Shown: positions 8,756-17,188, counted from the stretch's first letter. The stretch is DNA of 64,000 nt from Bradyrhizobium sp. LLZ17 (GCF_041200145.1 NZ_CP165734.1:5270001-5334000); one strand, 5' to 3'. Translations and numbers: made by a program. The notes: a model not told the origin generated them from the sequence alone.

Positions 8756-9301
8756 TCAAGCGAGCTCCGACACCTCGCCCTCCGGCAGCCCGAACTCGAA
8801 CGTGTTCAGCGTCATCGACACCAGCGTGTAATAGCCGCACAGCCCGATCACCTCGACGACGCCGCGCTCGCCGAGCAGCTTCACGGCCTCGTCATAGAGG
8901 CCTTTCTCGACGCCGTGACCCTCATGCAGCGACTTTGCCACATCGTAGATCATCCTGGCCACGGGATCGTCGAACTCCGGCGTGCGGCGGTCGCGGATCG
9001 CGTCGATGATGTCCGGCTTCAGGCCGCCCGCAAGGGCGAGGCGCTTGTGCGCGTACCATTCGTAATGCGCGGTCCAGTGCCGTGCCGTCACCAGGATCGC
9101 GATCTCCGAGAGCTTGGCGGGAAACATCGTGTCGAAGCGCAGCACTTCGCCGAGCCGCGTGGCATGCCGGGCCATCTCCGGGCTGTTGAGCCAGGCCATC
9201 ATCGGCGCCGGCGGCTTGCCGCGCTTGCCGGCAATCGATTCGTCATAGGTCTGCCGCTGGCTCTCGTTCATTTCGCCAGGCGAAAGAAATTTCAGGCGCA
9301 T
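8756..9301 (-). CDS. Carboxymuconolactone decarboxylase family protein
   Basis: This is a 181-residue helical protein of the CMD/AhpD superfamily, as shown by 'PMMAWLNSPEMARHATRLGEVLRFDT' (shown as separate halves around residue 45) and the core 'KLSEIAILVTARHW'. The CxxC pair of AhpD-type redox members is absent: the equivalent region reads 'HWTAHYEWYAHK'. A decarboxylase-, lactonase- or isomerase-like role is therefore more likely than a peroxidase one. I take the ATG at 9301; the frame runs further upstream but only with arginine-rich shadow sequence. It is divergent from the acyl-CoA dehydrogenase at 9460. Confidence 0.85.
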   Translation of the reverse strand: MRLKFLSPGEMNESQRQTYDESIAGKRGKPPAPMMAWLNSPEMARHATRLGEVLRFDTMFPAKLSEIAILVTARHWTAHYEWYAHKRLALAGGLKPDIIDAIRDRRTPEFDDPVARMIYDVAKSLHEGHGVEKGLYDEAVKLLGERGVVEVIGLCGYYTLVSMTLNTFEFGLPEGEVSELA

Positions 9302-9459
9302 CGTTGTTTCCTCTTTGTTTTCAACCGTCGCCGCGGCGGAGAGTATAGCCGAATGCTGTCGGGCGTGCGCAGCCGTACGGCATCGAAGAGGTTGAATTCC
9401 GCAGTGCGATGGCTCAGAGTCGTGCGCAACAAGTCGATTGCGATGGATGGAAACGACCC

Positions 9460-10674
9460 ATGACTGACCTAAAAGCCAGCGATTCCGAGACCGCCGATCT
9501 CGAAGAATTCCGCAAGCAAACACGCGCTTGGCTCGAGGCCAATTGCCCGCCGGAAATGCGCAAGCCCGCGACGTCGGATGCCGACGTGTTCTGGGGCGGG
9601 CGCAACGCGAAATTCGCCTCCGAGCCGCAGCGCATCTGGTTCGAGCGCATGCGCGACAAGGGCTGGACCGTGCCGGACTGGCCGAAGCAATATGGCGGCG
9701 GCGGCCTGAGCGCGGCCGAGCACAAGGTGCTGCGTGCGGAGATGGCAAAGATCGGCGCGCGCCCGCCGCTGTCGAGCTTCGGCATCTGGATGCTCGGGCC
9801 GGCGCTGCTCAAATATGGCAACGAGGCGCAGAAGCAGGAGCATCTGCCGAAGATTGCAGCGGGCCTGATCCGCTGGTGCCAAGGCTATTCCGAGCCCAAT
9901 GCCGGCTCCGATCTCGCTTCGCTCCAGACCCGCGCCGAGAGCGACGGCGACGATTTCGTCATCACGGGGTCGAAGATCTGGACGTCCTACGCCAACTACG
10001 CCGACTGGATCTTCTGTCTAGTGCGTACCGATCCAACCGCGAAGAAGCATGACGGCATCAGCTTCATCCTGTTCGACATGACCTCGAAGGGCGTGACGAC
10101 CAAGCCGATCCTGCTGATCTCGGGGTACTCGCCGTTCTGCGAAACCTTCTTCGACAATGTCCGCGTGCCGAAATCGCACGTGGTCGGCACGATCAATCGC
10201 GGCTGGGACGTCGCGAAATATCTGCTGCAGCACGAGCGCGCGATGATCTCGGGCATGGGCGAGCGCGGTGTCGGCCGCCCGCTCGGCCAGATCGCCGCGG
10301 ACTCCATCGGCACCGATGCGCAAGGCAAGCTCGACGATGCGATGCTGCGCGGCCGGATCGCCAGCTTCGACGTCGACGAAGCCGCACTCGCGGCCTGCGC
10401 CGAGCGCGCGGTCGATCTCGCCAAGGCAGGACAGGCGCATCCGGCGTTTTCATCGGCGATGAAATATTACGGCACCGAGCTCAACAAGCGCCGCTACGAG
10501 ATTTTGATGTCGGCCGGCGGCGTTGATGCGCTGGAATGGGAGAGCGAGCGTTCCAGGCAAGGCGCCCGTCCGCGCGCCTGGCTGCGCACCAAGGCCAACT
10601 CGATCGAGGGCGGCACCACCGAGGTCATGCTCGGCATCGTCGCCAAGCGCATTCTCGATCTGCCGGGGGCGTGA
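9460..10674 (+). CDS. Acyl-CoA dehydrogenase
   Basis: This is a 404-residue FAD-dependent acyl-CoA dehydrogenase. The flavin and substrate segments are 'WCQGYSEPNAGSDLASLQT' at about residue 140 and 'GSKIWTSYANYADW' at about 170. The C-terminal helical domain ends 'NSIEGGTTEVMLGIVAKRIL', which is the usual adenine-binding and dimer segment. Together with the next gene it makes a two-subunit-like pair of the kind used for side-chain or aromatic/steroid-type acyl-CoA oxidation. The actual acyl-CoA is unknown. The ATG at 9460 is chosen because the frame's earlier start lacks family similarity. Confidence 0.92.
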   Translation: MTDLKASDSETADLEEFRKQTRAWLEANCPPEMRKPATSDADVFWGGRNAKFASEPQRIWFERMRDKGWTVPDWPKQYGGGGLSAAEHKVLRAEMAKIGARPPLSSFGIWMLGPALLKYGNEAQKQEHLPKIAAGLIRWCQGYSEPNAGSDLASLQTRAESDGDDFVITGSKIWTSYANYADWIFCLVRTDPTAKKHDGISFILFDMTSKGVTTKPILLISGYSPFCETFFDNVRVPKSHVVGTINRGWDVAKYLLQHERAMISGMGERGVGRPLGQIAADSIGTDAQGKLDDAMLRGRIASFDVDEAALAACAERAVDLAKAGQAHPAFSSAMKYYGTELNKRRYEILMSAGGVDALEWESERSRQGARPRAWLRTKANSIEGGTTEVMLGIVAKRILDLPGA

Positions 10675-10691
10675 GGCACACTCTCACCACA

Positions 10692-10798
10692 CGTCATTCC
10701 GGGGCGCGACGGAGTCGCGAACCCGGAATCCATTCGTCCACCAACTCTGCTGCTTGATGGATTCCGGGCCTCCGCCTACGGCGCAGCCCGGAATGACC
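10692..10798. repeat. Palindromic repeat, family F
   Basis: The arms CGTCATTCCGGGGCGCG…CCCGGAATCCA and TGGATTCCGGGCC…GCCCGGAATGAC are inverted around a short spacer. It separates the two acyl-CoA dehydrogenase genes. Confidence 0.8.
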
Positions 10799-10833
10799 GA
10801 GACAAAATAATTTTCGGAACCGGAAACATCACC

Positions 10834-12015
10834 ATGGCCCTCGTCCTCACCGAAGAACAATCGATGCTCCGCGACAGCGCGCGCGGGCTGATCAGCGACA
10901 AGGCGCCGGTGTCGCATCTGCGGCATCTGCGCGACGCTAAGGACCCCACCGGCTTCTCCAGGGAGCTTTGGCATTCCTTCGCCGAGATGGGCTTTGCCGG
11001 CCTGCTGGTGCCGGAGGAGTTCGGCGGCAGCGGCCTCGGCTTTGTCGAGGCCGGCGTCGTGATGGAGGAGATCGGCCGCACCTTGATGCCGTCGCCGTTC
11101 CTCGCCACCGGCGTGGTCGCGGCCTCGGCGCTGAGCCGCGGCGGCAACGCCGCGCAGAAGTCGGAGTACCTGCCAAAGATCTCCAATGGCTCGCTGCTCG
11201 CGACCTTGGCGATCGACGAGGGTGCAAAGCATCGTCCGCTGCAGACCAGTTTGCAGGCCGTGCGCGCCGGCAACGGTTTCAAGCTGTCCGGCGCCAAGGC
11301 GCTGGTGGTCGACGGTCATGTCGCGGACCTCTTCATCGTCGCCGGGCGCACCGCAGGCTCTGCCGGCGAGCGCGACGGCTTGACGCTGTTCCTGGTCAAT
11401 CCCAAGGCCAAAGGCGTTGCGATCGAGCGCACCATCATCGTCGACGCGCACAACGCGGCGCGCATCGAGCTCGCCAATGTCGAGGTCAATGCCGACAGCG
11501 TGCTCGGCGAGGTCGACCAGGGCGCTGCCTTGCTCGACGGCGTGCTCGACATCGGCCGCGGCGCGGTCGCCTCCGAAATGGTGGGCTTGAGCGAAGAGGT
11601 GTTCAACCGCACCGTCGAGTACCTCAAAAGCCGCAAGCAGTTCGGCAAGCTGATCGGCGAATTCCAGGCGCTCCAGCACCGCGCCGCCGAGCTCTATGTC
11701 GACATCGAAATCACCCGCGCCGCCGTGATGAAGGCGCTGCAAGCGCTCGATACGGATGTCGCCAAGGCCGCATCAAGCGTCGCAGTGGCAAAAGCCCGCG
11801 CCGGCACCACCGCCACGCGCGCGGTGCAGGAAGGCGTGCAGATGCATGGCGGCATGGGCATGACCGACCAGTTCGACATCGGCTTCTTCATGAAGCGCGC
11901 GCGGGTGTGCGAGGAGCTGTTTGGCGATGCCAATTACCACACCGAGCAGCTGGCGCGCGCGGGGGTATTGAGGCGCGGAGCGTCGTTTAACACGCGGTGT
12001 CGTCGCCCGGCTTGA
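10834..12015 (+). CDS. Acyl-CoA dehydrogenase, small-subunit type (C-terminus probably frameshifted)
   Basis: This is a second acyl-CoA dehydrogenase, read as 393 residues. The N-terminal domain has 'VPEEFGGSGLGFVEAGVV'. The C-terminal domain has 'RKQFGKLIGEFQALQHR' and 'QEGVQMHGGMGMTDQFDIG', both strong family motifs. After 'YHTEQLARA' the reading runs into an arginine-rich tail inside the next repeat. Adding two bases to the GCGCGCGC tract at 11953-11960 gives 'QLARARGY' and a stop at 11969-11971, a natural family end (379 residues). I therefore read the last 14 or so residues as an artefact of a two-base loss. It is probably co-transcribed with the gene at 9460. Confidence 0.88.
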   Translation: MALVLTEEQSMLRDSARGLISDKAPVSHLRHLRDAKDPTGFSRELWHSFAEMGFAGLLVPEEFGGSGLGFVEAGVVMEEIGRTLMPSPFLATGVVAASALSRGGNAAQKSEYLPKISNGSLLATLAIDEGAKHRPLQTSLQAVRAGNGFKLSGAKALVVDGHVADLFIVAGRTAGSAGERDGLTLFLVNPKAKGVAIERTIIVDAHNAARIELANVEVNADSVLGEVDQGAALLDGVLDIGRGAVASEMVGLSEEVFNRTVEYLKSRKQFGKLIGEFQALQHRAAELYVDIEITRAAVMKALQALDTDVAKAASSVAVAKARAGTTATRAVQEGVQMHGGMGMTDQFDIGFFMKRARVCEELFGDANYHTEQLARAGVLRRGASFNTRCRRPA

Positions 12016-12100
12016 CCGGGCGACCCAGTACGCTGCGGCCCCTCGATTGATCACAGCCGGGTCTGGAATACCGAATCGCCCGGTCAAGCCGGGCGATGAC
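12000..12100. repeat. Palindromic repeat, family G
   Basis: The inverted arms GTCGCCCGGCTTGACCGGGCGA and its counterpart at 12076-12100 each also contain an inner hairpin. It overlaps the false tail of the acyl-CoA dehydrogenase. Confidence 0.8.
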
Positions 12101-12132
12101 AGTTGAGAGGGGGAAAGCGCCTGCCCCAAGCT

Positions 12133-12219
12133 CGTCATTACGAGGAGCACTTGCGACGAAGCAATCCAGACTTTGTCCGCGGAAAGACTCTGGATTGCTT
12201 CGCTTCGCTCGCAATGACG
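12133..12219. repeat. Palindromic repeat, family B (copy 2)
   Basis: It has the same arms as the copy at 8045-8131 (GTCATTACGAGGAGC…GAAGCAATCCAGA and the inverted TCTGGATTGCTTCG…CGCAATGAC). It lies between converging genes. Confidence 0.88.
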
Positions 12220-12232
12220 GCGGAGGGGACTC

Positions 12233-13273
12233 CTACCGCATCGGCGGTGCGTACTGCACGCCGCCGGCATTCCACAGCTGGTTCATGCCGCGCGGGATCT
12301 TCAGCTTCGACTTCTCGCCGATGTTGCGCTCGTACATCTCGCCGTAATTGCCGACGTGGCGGATGACGCGGACGGCCCAGTCCTTGGTGAGGCCGAGCTG
12401 CTCGCCGTAATTACCCTCGGTGCCGACCAGCCGCATCACCTCGGGCTTCTTCGACTTCAGGGCCTCGTCGATGTTCTGCGAGGTGACGCCGAGCTCTTCC
12501 GCGTTGATCATCGCGTAGAGCGTCCACTTCACGATCATCATCCAGTCGTCGTCGCGCTGGCGCACCACGGGAGCGAGCGGCTCCTTGGAGATCACGTCCG
12601 GCAGGATCATGTGGTCGCCGGGCTTGCCGAGGTTGAGCCGCAGCGCATAGAGCTGGGAAACGTCGGCGGTGAGCGTGTCGCACTTGCCGGTGTCGTAGGC
12701 CTTCACGACGTCTTCCAGCTTGTCGAACTTCAACTCTTCATACTTCATGTTGTTGGCGCGAAAATAGTCGGCGAGGTTGAGCGCCGTCGTGGTGCCCGAC
12801 TGCACGCAGACCTTGCTGTCGGCGAGGTCCAGCGACGTCTCCTTGTTGCGGGAGCGCGGCACCATGAAACCTTCACCGTCGTAATAAGCGACGGCGGGGA
12901 AATAGAGGTCATAATCGAGCTCGCGCGCCATGCTCCAGGTCGAGTTGCGGGAGAGAATGTCGACCTTGCGGCTCTGCAATTCCTTGAAGCGCTCGCTGGC
13001 GTCGAGCGGCACGAACTTGGCCTTGCCCGGATCGTCGAAGATCGCGGAGGCGACCGCGCGGCAGAAATCGACGTCAAAACCAGTCCAGTTGCCCTTGTCG
13101 TCGGGGATGGAGAAACCGGGCAGGCCCTTGTTGACGCCGCACAGCACTTCGCCGCGTCGGACGGTGCGCTTCAAGGTGCGGGTGTCATAGAACTCGTAGG
13201 TGATGGCGAAGGCGGCGACCAGCACGGCGACCGCGAGCCCGATCAGCAGGCCGCCTCGAAATGTGCGCATCAT
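12233..13273 (-). CDS. Amino-acid ABC transporter substrate-binding protein (AapJ/BztA-like)
   Basis: This 346-residue periplasmic protein belongs to the family-3 solute-binding proteins. It has an N-terminal hydrophobic signal/anchor at residues 8-28. The fold then starts 'RRGEVLCGVNKGLPGFSIPD' with 'GFDVDFCRAVASAIF' next, the typical general L-amino-acid binding pattern. Later 'SKVCVQSGTTTALNLADYF' and 'LTKDWAVRVIRHVGNYGEMY' match AapJ-like proteins. No permease or ATPase gene is nearby, so it is an orphan that may serve a transporter elsewhere. A second ATG follows at once (13270). Confidence 0.9.
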   Translation of the reverse strand: MMRTFRGGLLIGLAVAVLVAAFAITYEFYDTRTLKRTVRRGEVLCGVNKGLPGFSIPDDKGNWTGFDVDFCRAVASAIFDDPGKAKFVPLDASERFKELQSRKVDILSRNSTWSMARELDYDLYFPAVAYYDGEGFMVPRSRNKETSLDLADSKVCVQSGTTTALNLADYFRANNMKYEELKFDKLEDVVKAYDTGKCDTLTADVSQLYALRLNLGKPGDHMILPDVISKEPLAPVVRQRDDDWMMIVKWTLYAMINAEELGVTSQNIDEALKSKKPEVMRLVGTEGNYGEQLGLTKDWAVRVIRHVGNYGEMYERNIGEKSKLKIPRGMNQLWNAGGVQYAPPMR

Positions 13274-13322
13274 GTTGCTCTCTCGAAATAATCGGGAAAA
13301 GGAGTTTTGGCGAAGGTGGGAC

Positions 13323-13367
13323 GCATGATCCGGAAAGTGCGAAGCGGCTTTCCGGAACGATCATGCG
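13323..13367. repeat. Palindromic repeat, family D (copy 2)
   Basis: CGCATGATCCGGAAAG and CTTTCCGGAACGATCATGCG form a long hairpin between the L,D-transpeptidase stop and the binding-protein gene. It matches copies at 6480 and 29857. Confidence 0.85.
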
Positions 13368-13380
13368 CGAACGAGTGGCG

Positions 13381-13974
13381 TTAGAGTTCAGGCTTCTGCC
13401 GGATGACCACCTTGGTCCCGACCGGGACGCGATCGTAGAGATCGGCGACATCGTGGTTGACCAGCCGGAAACAGCCCGAGGAGACCTTGGTGCCGATCGT
13501 GTCGGGGCGGTTGGTGCCGTGGATGCGATAAACGGTGGCGCCGAGATACATGGCGCGGGCGCCGAGCGGGTTGCCGGGGCCCCCGGCCATGAAGCGCGGC
13601 AAATAAGGCTGGCGCTGGATCATCTCCGGGGGCGGCGTCCAGTCCGGCCACTCCTTCTTGTTGCTGATGCTCACCAGCCCCTGCCACTGGAAGCCATCGC
13701 GGCCGACGCCGATGCCGTAGCGGATCGCGCGCCCGCCGGGCTGCACCAGATAGAGGTGGCGCTCCGAGGTCGAGATGATGATGGTGCCCGGTGCTTCGGT
13801 CGTGCGGTAGTACACGACCTGCTTCTGCCATTCCGGATCGAGCTCGTAAGCATCGTCGGCGACCAGGCCGGGCTCGTCGCCGCGGTCGGGCTGCTGGGCG
13901 AAAGCTTGCGGCGCAGACAGGATCAGGCCCATCGCAGCCAACAACGCCCCGGTCAGGCGACGAAAATCCGTCAT
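13381..13974 (-). CDS. L,D-transpeptidase (YkuD/ErfK domain)
   Basis: This 197-residue exported enzyme cross-links peptidoglycan through L,D-bonds or attaches proteins to it. A signal peptide ends near 'PQAFA' (residue 26). The YkuD domain begins with 'GTIIISTSERHLYLVQ' at about residue 63. The catalytic motif is 'RIHGTNRPDTIG' followed by 'SSGCFRLVN', giving the catalytic His and Cys at about residues 151 and 169. The C-terminus 'DLYDRVPVGTKVVIRQ' is typical. It is a monocistronic-looking gene. The exact transpeptidase subtype cannot be told from the sequence. Confidence 0.95.
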   Translation of the reverse strand: MTDFRRLTGALLAAMGLILSAPQAFAQQPDRGDEPGLVADDAYELDPEWQKQVVYYRTTEAPGTIIISTSERHLYLVQPGGRAIRYGIGVGRDGFQWQGLVSISNKKEWPDWTPPPEMIQRQPYLPRFMAGGPGNPLGARAMYLGATVYRIHGTNRPDTIGTKVSSGCFRLVNHDVADLYDRVPVGTKVVIRQKPEL

Positions 13975-14353
13975 TTCAAGCTCTCCCCGCTGCCACAGCG
14001 CAAATCGTTAGGATCCATCTGAACTCAGGGGCAGCTTCGTGGCAAGTTGATGGCGCGCCAAATCGTTATGTCACGAGAATGCTTTGGTTTTTTGACGGAG
14101 CCGGGCAATGCCACAAACAGGGGATGGCGCGAAAAGCGCAGAGTTGTGCTCGCTGCGCTCTCCCCGCCTGCGGGGGAGAGCGGGGGAGAGGGTGTCTCCG
14201 CAACGGGGCACTCCCGATGTGGTGAGAACCCTCACCCGGCGCGCGGGACGATGCTTCGCATCGCCCGGACGCGCCGAGCTCTCCCGCAAGCGGGAGAGGC
14301 GCAGACCGAACTCGCGGTGAGATCAACGTGCACCATAGGCCACTGTGTGCCAG
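13975..14353. other. 379-bp non-coding gap with a family A repeat
   Basis: The first 100 bases should hold the promoter of the L,D-transpeptidase on the minus strand. The middle, 14159-14299, is repeat A. I see no convincing short gene. Confidence 0.6.
14159..14299. repeat. Palindromic repeat, family A (copy 2)
   Basis: It is close to copy 1 at 2782: CCCCGCCTGCGGGG at the left, CTCTCCCGCAAGCGGGAGAG at the right, with the core 'GATGCTTCGCATCGCCC'. Confidence 0.85.
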
Positions 14354-14905
14354 TTAAATCCGGTTGCTTTCCGCCCCAATCCCGAGTCGCCGGACGATTT
14401 CGGCCGCCACCGCACGCGCCTCGTTGCGCGAGCCGATGCGGGGACTGCGAAACCTTTGTCCCGACCGCAATCGGATCACGACGATGCAGTGCTCGTCCTC
14501 GGACCGGCCGCGCCGCTCGACCGTGATCGTCTTCACATCGTGTCCCTCGATATGGTCGGCGCGCGGCTTGCCGTCTCCCGACAGGCGTTCAACGCGAATA
14601 TCGCGTCGCCGGATGATCCAGAAGGCGCCGGTCGCGAGATTGGCAAACCTGTAAACCGCGAACGCGGCAATCGCGCCGAGCGGCAGCAGCATGAGGTCGA
14701 TCGGGCCCGGTGACAGGCCACGCCAGAGCCGGTAGGCGTAGGGAACGGCAGACAATGTGGCGACGATCAGCGCAACGATCCGGATGTCCCTTGCGGAAAA
14801 CGGCTCGACGGGGTCGCCGAGATGCATCTCGGGATTGCTGGCGTCGAGCGGATTGGCCGGCGCCTCGACGTCGGGAACGTCGAATTGCGCGGCGATCCGC
14901 GCCAC
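14354..14905 (-). CDS. Membrane protein with bacterial-PH-like domain (downstream half of a frameshifted gene)
   Basis: This 183-residue product starts from a GTG at 14905. It has a polar N-terminal linker, two hydrophobic helices at about residues 44-63 and 71-90, then a soluble beta-rich part beginning 'GAFWIIRRRDIRVERL' and ending 'RNEARAVAAEIVRRLG'. The same helix-helix-beta layout, and the pairing of 'RLRSGQRFRSPRIGS' with 'LASGERLTSPPIS', occurs in the gene just upstream. The open frame also extends without a stop into that gene. I infer that both are halves of one 324-residue tandem-repeat protein. Function unknown; the beta part resembles PH-like membrane-associated domains. Confidence 0.55.
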   Translation of the reverse strand: MARIAAQFDVPDVEAPANPLDASNPEMHLGDPVEPFSARDIRIVALIVATLSAVPYAYRLWRGLSPGPIDLMLLPLGAIAAFAVYRFANLATGAFWIIRRRDIRVERLSGDGKPRADHIEGHDVKTITVERRGRSEDEHCIVVIRLRSGQRFRSPRIGSRNEARAVAAEIVRRLGIGAESNRI

Positions 14906-14946
14906 TGTATCGCAGACATGCGTGACGTCGGAAATCGGCGGCGAGG

Positions 14947-15327
14947 TCAGGCGCTCCCCGAGGCCAGCGTGAAGGCCAGTTGGAAACGGGCCTTGGCCGC
15001 CTTGCTGCCGGCAACCTTCAATCCCCGGATGTCGTCTCTTGCGACGATCCTGGTGCGGAGCTTGCCGAAGGGACGTTGCTGCCCGATCAGGATTTCATCC
15101 GGCGTGATGATCCACACCACCGCGGGCGCCAGCATGATCCCGCCGACAAACGCCGCGCCGAGCAGCAGCGCCGCCGCGGAGATGACAACTTCCAGGGCAT
15201 CGTGCGTGAACAGTCCCGGCGTGAAGCACAGCGCAACGGCCGCCGCAGAGCCGGCTATGACCAGCCGCTGCGCGATCGAGGCGCCTTCGCGAAGGCGAAT
15301 GTCGTTGCTGGCGGTCGTGTCGTCCAT
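14947..15327 (-). CDS. Membrane protein with bacterial-PH-like domain (upstream half of a frameshifted gene)
   Basis: This 126-residue product has two hydrophobic helices at about residues 22-41 and 47-73, followed by a beta segment 'WIITPDEILIGQQRPFGKL'. It stops abruptly at 'FTLASGSA'. Restoring one base in the CCCC tract at 14956-14959 (plus strand) continues it as 'LASGERLTSPPISDVTHV' straight into the next gene, where an equivalent layout is repeated. The stop is therefore probably an indel artefact, or less likely a true split. A perfect 22-bp palindrome lies 30 bases upstream of its ATG. Confidence 0.55.
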   Translation of the reverse strand: MDDTTASNDIRLREGASIAQRLVIAGSAAAVALCFTPGLFTHDALEVVISAAALLLGAAFVGGIMLAPAVVWIITPDEILIGQQRPFGKLRTRIVARDDIRGLKVAGSKAAKARFQLAFTLASGSA

Positions 15328-15356
15328 TGCGGGCGGCTGATTTTTCGGTTGCGAAC

Positions 15357-15378
15357 CTCCACGGACCGGTCCGTGGAG
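15357..15378. promoter_or_regulatory. Perfect 22-bp palindrome upstream of the PH-like membrane gene
   Basis: Two inverted 11-base arms, CTCCACGGACC and GGTCCGTGGAG, meet without a spacer. It lies between the thioredoxin-like gene stop (15411) and the ATG at 15327. No T-tract follows it on the minus strand, so an operator is as likely as a terminator. Confidence 0.45.
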
Positions 15379-15410
15379 TCAAGCAACATCGGCGGCCGCC
15401 GCATGCGACG

Positions 15411-15974
15411 TCAGCTGTTGGCGTTCAAGAGCCGCGCCACCGTACGGTCGATCTCGTCATAGCGGCCTTCGCCTGCGTGCTGGAACACGATCTTGCCGTT
15501 CTGGTCGATGATGTACTGTGCCGGCCAATACTGGTTGCTGTAGGCATTCCAGGTCTTCGAATCGTTGTCCTGCGCCACCGGATAGGTGATGCCGTGGCGC
15601 TTCAGCGCGGCCTGCACATTGGACGCCGAACGCTCGAACGGGAATTCCGGCGTGTGCACGCCGACCACGATTAGGCCCTTGTCCTTGTACTTGGCGTAGA
15701 GGTCGGTGACGTGCGGCAGCGTGTTGACGCAGTTGACGCAGCCATAGGTCCAGAAATCCACCAGCACGACCTTGCCGCGCAGGTCGGCGAGGTTCAGCGG
15801 TTTCGAGTTGAACCAGTTATTGATGCCGGTGAAGTCGGGCGCGGTCTGCTGGCTTGCGGCAGCGACGGTGATCGGCGCCGCGCTGGCGACCTCGTCGCAG
15901 ATGCCGGGAATGACGGCGCCGGTCACGGCAAAGGCCAGCAGCGCGGCGGAGACGGCGAGTAGCTTGGGCGTCAT
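15411..15974 (-). CDS. TlpA-like periplasmic thioredoxin (DipZ C-terminal type)
   Basis: This 187-residue exported thiol-disulfide protein has a signal peptide over residues 1-32. The active site is 'FWTYGCVNCVNTLPHV' (CxxC = CVNC, about residues 79-82). This is the pattern of the thioredoxin domain of DipZ-type proteins rather than the WCxxC of ordinary TlpA. 'VVGVHTPEFPFERSASNV' and 'YWPAQYIIDQNGKIVFQ' support the redoxin fold. It follows a CcdA-like gene by 29 bases. The pair looks like a split DipZ, with the membrane protein passing electrons to the periplasmic thioredoxin. Confidence 0.92.
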   Translation of the reverse strand: MTPKLLAVSAALLAFAVTGAVIPGICDEVASAAPITVAAASQQTAPDFTGINNWFNSKPLNLADLRGKVVLVDFWTYGCVNCVNTLPHVTDLYAKYKDKGLIVVGVHTPEFPFERSASNVQAALKRHGITYPVAQDNDSKTWNAYSNQYWPAQYIIDQNGKIVFQHAGEGRYDEIDRTVARLLNANS

Positions 15975-16003
15975 GGAACATTCCTCCGGTGGGTTTGGGA
16001 TGA

Positions 16004-16702
16004 TCACAGGCCGATCTGACCGGTGGGATAGAATCCGGTGAGCCACGCCACGATCAGCGTGTCGTACTGGAAGTAGGCGGCGGCCGCGAAGGCGATCACG
16101 ATGACGCCAAAGCCCTGTTGAAGCCTGGGCGAGATGCGCGCGAGGCTGCGCACGCGCGTGGTCGCGGCCTGCCCGCCGTAGGCGATCGCCAGCATCGGAA
16201 TTGCGGCGCCGATTGCGTAGCCGATCAAGAGCGTGCCCGCCCAGCCGGCGTTGTTCGAGGTCGCCACCAGCGTCAGGATCGAGCCGAGCACCGGGCCGGC
16301 GCAGGGCGTCCAGACCAGACCGAGCGTGGTGCCGAGCACGAGGCCGCCGAGCGCGCCCTCGCGTTGCGTGGCGCTGGAATTGCCGAGATCGAGCCAGCCA
16401 TTGAGCCGGATCGACAGCCATTCGAACGGCGCCGGCCACAGCATCAGCAGGCCGAAGCCGAGCAGCAGGATCGAGGCGGCTTCGCGCAGCACGTTCGGAT
16501 CGAAATCGAACAGCCGTGTGAGCGCGCCGAGCAGCAGCGCCGTTGCGGAGAACGAGAGCACGAAACCGAGCGCGATCATCGCGGGCCGCAGCCGGCCGGC
16601 GTGGCCGATCGAGGCGCCGAGCAGGATCGGCAGCATCGGCAGCGTGCATGGCGCGGCAATGGTGAGGATGCCGGCAAGGACAGCGAAGATCAGGTCAAGC
16701 AT
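16004..16702 (-). CDS. CcdA/DsbD-type transmembrane electron transporter
   Basis: This 232-residue membrane protein has six or seven helices. The two redox cysteines lie in the symmetrical motifs 'AAPCTLPMLPILLG' (about residue 19) and 'WTPCAGPVLGSILT' (about residue 136), as in the CcdA family. It would carry reducing equivalents from cytosolic thioredoxin to the TlpA-like protein encoded next. I prefer the ATG at 16702 over 16726, because the membrane domain begins at once after it. The gene pair may serve cytochrome c or other periplasmic thiols. No Ccm genes are in view. Confidence 0.92.
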   Translation of the reverse strand: MLDLIFAVLAGILTIAAPCTLPMLPILLGASIGHAGRLRPAMIALGFVLSFSATALLLGALTRLFDFDPNVLREAASILLLGFGLLMLWPAPFEWLSIRLNGWLDLGNSSATQREGALGGLVLGTTLGLVWTPCAGPVLGSILTLVATSNNAGWAGTLLIGYAIGAAIPMLAIAYGGQAATTRVRSLARISPRLQQGFGVIVIAFAAAAYFQYDTLIVAWLTGFYPTGQIGL

Positions 16703-16807
16703 CGGGCCACTCGTGAAGGGGGTCACGAGGGTTGTTCGGGGTGGGTGCGCGGATTGTTACGAGCGTCACGCGTTCGTGACGGCGGTCGTGCCGCGACCTC
16801 GGTGCGC

Positions 16808-16953
16808 TCCCTCCCCCGCTGGCGGGGGAGGGCAGGGGAGAGGGTGCCTCCGCAATGGGACACTTCCCAAGAGGAAACAGCCCTCACCCCCGCGCGCGGG
16901 ACGATGCTTCGCATCGCCCGGGGCGCGTCGGCCTCTCCCGCAAGCGGGAGAGG
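16808..16953. repeat. Palindromic repeat, family A (copy 3)
   Basis: It has the same arms and core as the copies at 2782 and 14159, and lies upstream of the CcdA-like gene. Confidence 0.85.
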
Positions 16954-16990
16954 CGGGAGCCTGCCGCTACGTCTTTGCCCCCAAATACAA

Positions 16991-17025
16991 AACGACCCGG
17001 AGGGGGGCATCCCGTCCGGGTCGTT
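16991..17025 (-). terminator. Rho-independent terminator of the ECF sigma gene
   Basis: The 11-bp arms AACGACCCGGA and TCCGGGTCGTT enclose a 13-base loop. Read on the minus strand the stem is followed by TTTTGTATTTGG. That orientation places it downstream of the sigma-factor gene ending at 17189. Confidence 0.8.
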
Positions 17026-17188
17026 GGAGGTCTTGGGAGGTTTAAGCGAAACCGTATGTGAGCTTTATAGGGATGAAGTTTTTCCGCCTGATGTTGTGTT
17101 TTGTTTCAATTGTTTCGTCGGCGGTAACTCTTTTGTGTCCGGTGATGGGGCCCGAAATCCGGTCCTATCTCCTTGAAATCTTTGTGTT

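Larger units (their letters stand above)
16703..17188. other. Non-coding gap with repeat A and a terminator
   Basis: It holds repeat A at 16808-16953, a terminator at 16991-17025, and an AT-richer stretch at 17080-17185 that includes TGTTTCGTCGG at 17111-17121. No gene is seen. Confidence 0.6.
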
